Source: an uncultured Lachnospiraceae bacterium
GTDB lineage: Bacteria > Bacillota > Clostridia > Lachnospirales > Lachnospiraceae
NCBI GenBank assembly: GCA_902761665.1
Contig: CACWLA010000002.1
Coordinates: 1-64,000, forward strand
Length of the DNA: 64,000 nt
Reading direction: 5' to 3'
Shown here piece after piece: positions 59,112 through 64,000 of the stretch (position 1 is the first letter of the stretch; the number at the start of each line of letters is the position of its first letter). A model generated the notes under the pieces. The model saw only the letters and a list, made by a program, of their open reading frames with translations. It did no database searches and was not told where the DNA came from. A program made the translations under genes and the position numbers.

Positions 59112-59903
59112 ATGTATCTGAACAAGGAACTGCACCGCGGATACAATGCCTATATCGATACGGCGGAAGATGATCTGGGAACGCGCATGGACGTGGGGCT
59201 CCTCGTCATGGAAGCCGGCGACGAATACTGCATCGATGACCCGGTGAAGGAGACGGCGGTCCTTCTTTTTGAAGGAAACGTGACGTTCCGGTATGCGGAC
59301 AGGGAAGTCCGCGCCGAACGCCCCGACTGCTTCCGCCATGAGGCGTACTGCCTGCTGGCGCCCCGCCGCACCCGCATCGAGATCCTTGCGGAAAGCCACG
59401 CGGAACTCTACATCCAGCAGACGGACAACGACCGCGATTACGAGCCGGTCATGTATACGCCGGAGACCGTCCAGACCCAACACGCCGGCAATAACGGCGA
59501 GCTCATGGGCTGCATGCGCCGCGAGATCAAGACCTTCTTCGACTACGACAACGCGCCGTTTTCGAACATGGTCCTCGGCGAGGTCCTGAACTATCCGGGC
59601 AAATGGTCCTCCTACCCGCCGCATTACCATCCGCAGCCGGAGGTCTACTTCTACCGTTTCGACTATCCGAACGGCTTCGGCGTGGGCTTTGCGAACGGAC
59701 AGGTCCACAGGACCGGCCACAACGGCTGCCTCGTCATCAACGAAGGCATGCACTCCCAGGCGGCGGCGCCTGGCTATGCCATGTGCTATTCCTGGGGCAT
59801 CCGCCATCTGGAAGGCGACCCGTGGCTGAAGACCCGCATTGATGAAAAAGAACACGAATGGCTCTGGAAAGCCGATGCCAACGAACATATCTTTCAAGGC
59901 TGA
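59112..59903 (+). CDS. iolB: 5-deoxy-glucuronate isomerase (IolB)
   Basis: A 263-residue bicupin isomerase. The metal-binding segment PPHYHPQPEVYFYRFDYPNG (about 172-191), the later EGMHSQAAAPGYAMCYSWGI, and the length fit IolB. It converts 5-deoxy-D-glucuronate, made by IolD, to 2-deoxy-5-keto-D-gluconate. TAAGGAGG lies before the ATG at 59112; a longer frame overlaps iolE. The product normally goes to the kinase IolC and aldolase IolJ, neither of which is nearby. Confidence 0.93.
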   Translation: MYLNKELHRGYNAYIDTAEDDLGTRMDVGLLVMEAGDEYCIDDPVKETAVLLFEGNVTFRYADREVRAERPDCFRHEAYCLLAPRRTRIEILAESHAELYIQQTDNDRDYEPVMYTPETVQTQHAGNNGELMGCMRREIKTFFDYDNAPFSNMVLGEVLNYPGKWSSYPPHYHPQPEVYFYRFDYPNGFGVGFANGQVHRTGHNGCLVINEGMHSQAAAPGYAMCYSWGIRHLEGDPWLKTRIDEKEHEWLWKADANEHIFQG

Positions 59904-59927
59904 TGCTGCAGCAGTAAGGAGGGAAAG

Positions 59928-61850
59928 ATGAAGACAGTCCGCCTGACCATGGCACAGGCCCTGGTCCGTTTTCTGGAAAATCAGTACATTGCCTATGACG
60001 GGAAGGAAGATCCCTTTGTCGAAGGCGTGATCATGCTCCCGGGCCACGGCAACGTGGTCGGCCTCGGCCAGGCGCTCCGGCAGGAGACCCGCCGCCTCAA
60101 GGTCTGGCAGGGCAAGAATGAGCAGGGCATGGCGCACACCGCCGTGGCCTACGCGAAGCAGATGAAGCGGAAGAAGATCATTGCCGTGACGTCTTCCGTC
60201 GGCCCCGGCGCCGCCAACATGGTCACCGCTGCTGCGACGGCGACTGCGAACAACATCCCGGTCCTGATTCTGCCCGGCGACGTCTACGCCTGCCGCCAGC
60301 CGGACCCGGTACTGCAGCAGATCGAGCAGACACAGGACCTGTCCATCTCCACCAACGATGCGTTCCGGGCGGTCTGCCGCTACTGGGACCGCATCGTGCG
60401 GCCTGAGCAGCTGATGAGTGTGATGATCTCGGCCTTCCGTACTCTGACCGATCCGGCGAATACCGGCGCGGTCTGCATTGCGATCCCGCAGGACGTCGAA
60501 GGCGAAGCCTATGACTATCCCGAATCCTTCTTCGCGAAACGCGTCTGGCGGCTCGCAAGGCGCCTTCCCGAAGCAGAAGCGGTCGCCGAAGCGGCTGAAG
60601 TGATCCGCGCGGCGAAGAAGCCGCTCCTCATCTGCGGCGGAGGTGTCCGCTACAGCGAGGCGCACGAAGAGTTCCGGACCTTTGCCGAAGCGACGGGCAT
60701 CCCCTTCGGCGAGACCCAGGCGGGCAAGAGCGCCGTCCCTTACGATCATCCGCTGAACCTCGGCGGCATCGGCGTGACGGGCTGCTCGGCGGCCAATGAG
60801 ATCGCGAAGGAAGCGGACGTCATCATCGGCGTCGGCACGCGCTACACCGATTTCACCACCTCTTCAAAGTGGCTGTTCCGCGACGGGGCGAAGTTCGTCA
60901 ACATCAACGTGTCTGAATTCCAGGCCCTGAAACTGGACGCCGTGCCGGTCATTGCCGACGCGAAGCGCGCCCTGCCGGCCCTGCTGGCAGCGCTGGACGG
61001 CTACAAGGCGCCGTACGCTGGCGAGATCGAGGCCGCAAGAGAGCGCTGGGCGAAGGAACTGGACCGCCTGCAGCATACCGCCTACGGCGAAGGGTATGTC
61101 CCCGAGGTCAACGACGCGAACGCCGCCTCCGCGGACCGCTTCGCTAAGGATCTGGATGCCTGCCTGACCCAGACCGCGGTGCTCGGCGCCATCAACTTTG
61201 CGATCGATCCGGACGACGTCGCCATCGGCTCCGCCGGCTCCCTTCCGGGCGACATGCAGCGCATGTGGTGCGCGCGGGGCGTTGATACCTACAACATGGA
61301 ATACGGTTATTCCTGCATGGGCTATGAGATCTCCGGCGCCCTGGGCGTCAAGTACGCGATCGGCGACCGCGATGTCTATGCCATGGTCGGCGACGGGAGT
61401 TTCGTCATGCTGCATTCCGAGCTGCTGACGGCGGTGCAGGAGCATAAGAAGATCAATGTCTGCGTGTTCAACAACGCTTCCTTCGGCTGCATCAACAACC
61501 TGCAGGTCGGCCACGGCAACGACACCCTCTGCACCGAACTGCGCTTCCGCGGCGATGACGGTGAGCACTCCGGGAAATTCATGCCGGTCGATTTCGCAAA
61601 GATCGCCGAAGGCTACGGCTGCCGTGCTTTTACGGTACGCTCCATGGAAGATCTCACGGCGGCGCTTGCCGAGGCGAAGAAGATCAAAGACGTTCCGGTG
61701 GTCTTCGACATCCGGGTCCTGCCCAAGTCCATGACGGACGGCTACGGCTCCTGGTGGCGCGTGGGAGATACCGAGGTCTCCGAAAACCCGAGAAACGTCG
61801 CGGCTTACGAAGACCATCTGGCTCACGTGAAGGACGCGAAGAAATACTGA
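59928..61850 (+). CDS. iolD: 3D-(3,5/4)-trihydroxycyclohexane-1,2-dione hydrolase (IolD)
   Basis: A 640-residue thiamin-diphosphate enzyme. [12 protein letters not shown] (about 43-54) and the following [12 protein letters not shown] contain the ThDP-activating Glu region; [15 protein letters not shown] is the first-domain core; [16 protein letters not shown] with [13 protein letters not shown] forms the ThDP/Mg site (GDGS...N). It opens the ring of the cyclic dione to 5-deoxy-glucuronate. It is the last gene of the operon, with AAGGAGGG before its start and a strong terminator behind. Confidence 0.94.
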   Translation: MKTVRLTMAQALVRFLENQYIAYDGKEDPFVEGVIMLPGHGNVVGLGQALRQETRRLKVWQGKNEQGMAHTAVAYAKQMKRKKIIAVTSSVGPGAANMVTAAATATANNIPVLILPGDVYACRQPDPVLQQIEQTQDLSISTNDAFRAVCRYWDRIVRPEQLMSVMISAFRTLTDPANTGAVCIAIPQDVEGEAYDYPESFFAKRVWRLARRLPEAEAVAEAAEVIRAAKKPLLICGGGVRYSEAHEEFRTFAEATGIPFGETQAGKSAVPYDHPLNLGGIGVTGCSAANEIAKEADVIIGVGTRYTDFTTSSKWLFRDGAKFVNINVSEFQALKLDAVPVIADAKRALPALLAALDGYKAPYAGEIEAARERWAKELDRLQHTAYGEGYVPEVNDANAASADRFAKDLDACLTQTAVLGAINFAIDPDDVAIGSAGSLPGDMQRMWCARGVDTYNMEYGYSCMGYEISGALGVKYAIGDRDVYAMVGDGSFVMLHSELLTAVQEHKKINVCVFNNASFGCINNLQVGHGNDTLCTELRFRGDDGEHSGKFMPVDFAKIAEGYGCRAFTVRSMEDLTAALAEAKKIKDVPVVFDIRVLPKSMTDGYGSWWRVGDTEVSENPRNVAAYEDHLAHVKDAKKY

Positions 61851-61877
61851 TCCGCCTGCGGCGGTACATCAAAAAAG

Positions 61878-61919
61878 GCCGTGACAGCTCCGATCTCCGG
61901 GAACTGTCACGGCTTTTTC
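61878..61919 (+). terminator. Terminator of the 12-gene operon
   Basis: GCCGTGACAG (61878-61887) pairs perfectly with CTGTCACGGC (61904-61913), followed by five T. Confidence 0.92.
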
Positions 61920-61972
61920 ATTGCCTTTTTGCGGCGTACCCGCCGGGACTTACGGGAAAGCGCGGAGGAAAA

Positions 61973-62003
61973 GTGTCATTTTTGTCCGCTTTTGTGTTAT
62001 GAT
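61973..62003 (+). promoter_or_regulatory. Possible promoter of the amidohydrolase gene
   Basis: TATGAT (61998-62003) is a fair -10 box; the -35 region (GTGTCA at 61973-61978) is poor and 19 bases away. Confidence 0.35.
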
Positions 62004-62023
62004 GGCGCAAAAGGGAGGATGAG

Positions 62024-63634
62024 ATGAAAGCAATCTGGTACAACGGAAAAGTATATACGGGAGACGAAACGCTGCAGCAGGCTTTCCTCGTGCAGGACGG
62101 CCTGTTCCGCGCGGTCGGAAATGATGCGGAGATCCTGGCGCTCGCCGATGCGGATACGGTCCGTACGGACCTCGCGGGGCGCTTTGTCTGCCCCGGCTTC
62201 AACGATTCGCACATGCATCTGTTGGGCTTCGGCCAGTCACTCGGCGCCGCCCGGCTTGCGGAACATACGGGAAGCCTTGCGGAACTCCTTGCCTATCTTC
62301 GGGAGTACGCTGCGGAAAATCCGCCGCGCGAAGGAAGGTGGCTCCGGGGACGCGGCTGGAATCAGGACTATTTTGCCGACACTTCCCGCATGCCGGACCG
62401 TCATGACCTGGATGCGGTCTCGGCAGAATTCCCCATCCTCATCTCCCGCGCCTGCGGGCACTGCTGCGTTGTCAATTCGCGTGCCCTGGAACTGGCCGGG
62501 ATCGGCCCGGATACCCCGTCTCCGGAAGGGGGTAGGATCGGTATGGAGAACGGCGTTCCGGACGGAAGGCTGTATGACAATGCCATCGAACTCGTCAGCG
62601 CCTGCATTCCGGAACCGGATAAGGAAGAGATCAAGGACCTGATCCGGCGGGCCTGCCGCGCCCTGAATGCCTATGGGATAACGAGCGTGCAGACCGACGA
62701 TTACAGCACGTTCCGCGGCGTGCCGTTCGAAACCGTGAATGCCGCATACCGGGAACTGGAGGAAAGCGGCGAACTGAGCGTCCGCGTGTACGAACAGGCG
62801 AATTTCACGGATACGGAGGAACTGCGGCGCTTCATTGAAGCCGGAAACGTCACCGGGACCGGCAGCCGGATGTTCCGCATCGGGCCGCTGAAGATGCTGG
62901 GGGACGGCTCGCTCGGGAGCCGTACGGCGTGGCTTTCCCGCCCCTATGCCGACGATCCCGGAACTTCGGGCTTTCCGCTTTTCAGCAGGGAGAAGATGGA
63001 AGAAATGATCAGCCTGGCCAATGAAAGCGGCATGCAGATCGCCGTCCACGCGATCGGCGACGCCTGTCTGGACCAGGTCCTGAATGCCCTGGAAAAGGCG
63101 CTGCGGGAGCATCCGCGCAGGGATCACCGCCACGGCATCGTACACTGCCAGATCTCGCGCCCCGACCAGCTCCGCCGCATCCGGGAGCTCGGTCTTCACG
63201 TCTACGCCCAGTCCGTCTTCCTTGATTACGACAATCATATCGTAGAAAAACGGGTCGGTCCGGAACTTGCCGCGAGCAGTTACGCCTGGAAGACCCTGAT
63301 GAGAAGCGGCGTTTCGGTCTCGAACGGCTCGGACTGTCCGGTCGAGGCGCCGGACGTGATGCGCGGGATCGAATGCGCGGTCACGCGCACCTCGCTGGAC
63401 GGAACCGGCCCTTACCTGCCGCAGGAGGCCTTCACGCTCCGGGAGGCGCTTGACAGCTTCACCGTCCGCAGCGCCGAGGCGAGCTTTGAAGAGAATTTCA
63501 AGGGACGGATCGCACCGGGTTTTGCGGCCGACTTTACGGTACTGGAGGAAGATCCCTCCACGAAAGAGCCGCGGGCGCTCCACACGATCCGGGTGAATGC
63601 CTGTTATCTCGGCAGAAAAAACTTTTTATCATAA
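62024..63634 (+). CDS. Amidohydrolase family 3 protein, YtcJ-like
   Basis: A 536-residue metal-dependent hydrolase. An N-terminal beta-sandwich is followed by the TIM barrel with GFNDSHMHLLGFG (about 63-75, HxH metal site), IAVHAIGDACLDQ (near 344), HRHGIVHCQ, NGSDCPVEAPD, and the C-terminal KGRIAPGFAADFTVLEEDP typical of urease-like amidohydrolases. YtcJ-like enzymes remove N-acyl groups or open cyclic amides; the natural substrate is seldom known. It has its own GGGAGG and lies after the operon terminator, so it is probably a separate transcript. Confidence 0.88.
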   Translation: MKAIWYNGKVYTGDETLQQAFLVQDGLFRAVGNDAEILALADADTVRTDLAGRFVCPGFNDSHMHLLGFGQSLGAARLAEHTGSLAELLAYLREYAAENPPREGRWLRGRGWNQDYFADTSRMPDRHDLDAVSAEFPILISRACGHCCVVNSRALELAGIGPDTPSPEGGRIGMENGVPDGRLYDNAIELVSACIPEPDKEEIKDLIRRACRALNAYGITSVQTDDYSTFRGVPFETVNAAYRELEESGELSVRVYEQANFTDTEELRRFIEAGNVTGTGSRMFRIGPLKMLGDGSLGSRTAWLSRPYADDPGTSGFPLFSREKMEEMISLANESGMQIAVHAIGDACLDQVLNALEKALREHPRRDHRHGIVHCQISRPDQLRRIRELGLHVYAQSVFLDYDNHIVEKRVGPELAASSYAWKTLMRSGVSVSNGSDCPVEAPDVMRGIECAVTRTSLDGTGPYLPQEAFTLREALDSFTVRSAEASFEENFKGRIAPGFAADFTVLEEDPSTKEPRALHTIRVNACYLGRKNFLS

Positions 63635-63654
63635 GAAAAAAACACTTTTCTGAA

Positions 63655-63684
63655 TTGACAATGCGCCTGCCGCTGTGGTACCTT
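63655..63684 (+). promoter_or_regulatory. Probable promoter of purE leader
   Basis: TTGACA (63655-63660), 18-base spacer, TACCTT (63679-63684). The -10 box is poor but the transcript would include the structured leader that follows. Confidence 0.5.
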
Positions 63685-63746
63685 TGTGGTGGTTCCTTTA
63701 AGGCGATGCGAGACATCGGCAAGGCTCATTCAGTTTGTAAGGTGTT

Positions 63747-63798
63747 CCCGGCTCCCAGAAATGATCATTTCTTTTTCGCGCCGGGATTTTTGTTTTTC
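63747..63798 (+). terminator. Attenuator-like hairpin in the purE leader
   Basis: CCCGGC (63747-63752) pairs with GCCGGG (63780-63785), enclosing the 16-bp palindrome AGAAATGATCATTTCT (63757-63772); T-rich sequence (63786-63797) follows. Upstream, CGATG/CATCG (63703-63718) forms another stem. This is an intrinsic terminator inside the leader of a purine gene. I cannot match the upstream part to the guanine, PRPP or ZTP riboswitch consensus. Confidence 0.6.
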
Positions 63799-63832
63799 AG
63801 GACACCGTAATCACAGAGGAGAAGAGGCAAAA

Positions 63833-64000
63833 ATGAAGAAAGTCGGGATCGTAATGGGAAGCGCAAGTGACCTGCCGGTGGTGAAAAAGGCGGCAGACGT
63901 CCTCGCGGAGTTCGGCGTACCGTATGAGATGCACATTTATTCGGCGCACAGGACGCCGGACGAGGCGCGGGATTTCGCGCGGAGCGCAAGGGAAAACGGT
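63833..64000 (+). CDS. purE: PurE, N5-carboxyaminoimidazole ribonucleotide mutase (N-terminal part)
   Basis: The first 56 codons are present; the gene runs off the right edge. KKVGIVMGSASDLPVVKKAA (2-21) and YSAHRTPDEARDFA are the hallmark PurE motifs (GSxSD and SAHR) that bind the nucleotide. It moves the carboxyl group from N5-CAIR to CAIR in purine synthesis. GAGGAGAAGAGG precedes the ATG. It probably starts a pur operon. Confidence 0.93.
   Translation, partial: MKKVGIVMGSASDLPVVKKAADVLAEFGVPYEMHIYSAHRTPDEARDFARSARENG

Noticed and set aside
1..64000. CRISPR arrays, tRNA or rRNA genes, insertion sequences, prophage genes
   Set aside because: I looked for regularly spaced repeats, transposase or integrase motifs, and conserved RNA sequences and saw none; the repeats present are all within protein-coding genes.

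Overview
The window looks like chromosomal DNA of a GC-rich, anaerobic, monoderm Firmicute of the Clostridia class, probably from a gut or rumen. The reasons are: strong AGGAGG-type ribosome binding sites, lipobox lipoproteins, a thioester/VaFE-repeat wall protein with a C-terminal sorting signal, a two-gene sufCB Fe-S locus, a BioY vitamin transporter, MgtC, a UgpC-type ATPase with a lysine-rich insert, and many LacI-controlled sugar operons. I found no rRNA, tRNA, CRISPR array, insertion sequence or phage. Coding density is high and no gene-free gap exceeds 300 bases.

Layout. 1-8.4 kb: a LacI-controlled beta-glucan/cellodextrin locus. A minus-strand operon (LacI, binding lipoprotein, two permeases, GH5 glycosidase, start of an ATPase) diverges from a GH94 phosphorylase; both promoters carry the same operator. 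8.5-16.2 kb: CDP-alcohol phosphatidyltransferase, an ExbB/ExbD-like three-gene unit, an ECF sigma/anti-sigma pair with an AT-rich secreted protein, bioY, a hotdog thioesterase and an aldehyde dehydrogenase. 16.2-23.7 kb: two ABC-FtsX exporters and an NAD salvage trio (nadE, pncB, NMN adenylyltransferase). 23.9-30.5 kb: two surface proteins. 30.5-35.9 kb: histidinol-phosphatase-like PHP protein, sufC-sufB, MATE exporter and cysteine desulfidase. 36.1-45.9 kb: a HAD protein with an Fe3+/hexose-phosphate-type ABC transporter, an MBL-fold protein, a repeat lipoprotein and MgtC. 46-48.6 kb: LacI regulator, PHP protein and PfkB kinase on the minus strand. 48.8-61.9 kb: a 12-gene operon, described below. 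62-64 kb: YtcJ-like amidohydrolase and the start of purE behind a leader with an attenuator-like hairpin.

The most remarkable part is the 48,798-61,850 operon and its regulon. It encodes four tandem HAD proteins that lack the usual acid/base Asp, a circularly permuted cofactor-independent phosphoglycerate mutase, IolG, an archaeal-type (type II) glyceraldehyde-3-phosphate dehydrogenase, an archaeal-type phosphoglycerate kinase, a LarA-like nickel racemase homolog, IolE, IolB and IolD. The four Iol enzymes convert myo-inositol to 2-deoxy-5-keto-gluconate; the usual kinase, aldolase and semialdehyde dehydrogenase (IolC, IolJ, IolA) are not in the window. The same 16-bp LacI-type operator lies directly after the -10 box of this operon and of the 36.1 kb HAD/ABC-transporter operon, and a related site lies at the promoter of the divergent lacI-PHP-pfkB operon. 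I infer one regulon for import and catabolism of an inositol-type, possibly phosphorylated, compound, with its own set of lower-glycolysis-like enzymes. The substrate is not proven by sequence.
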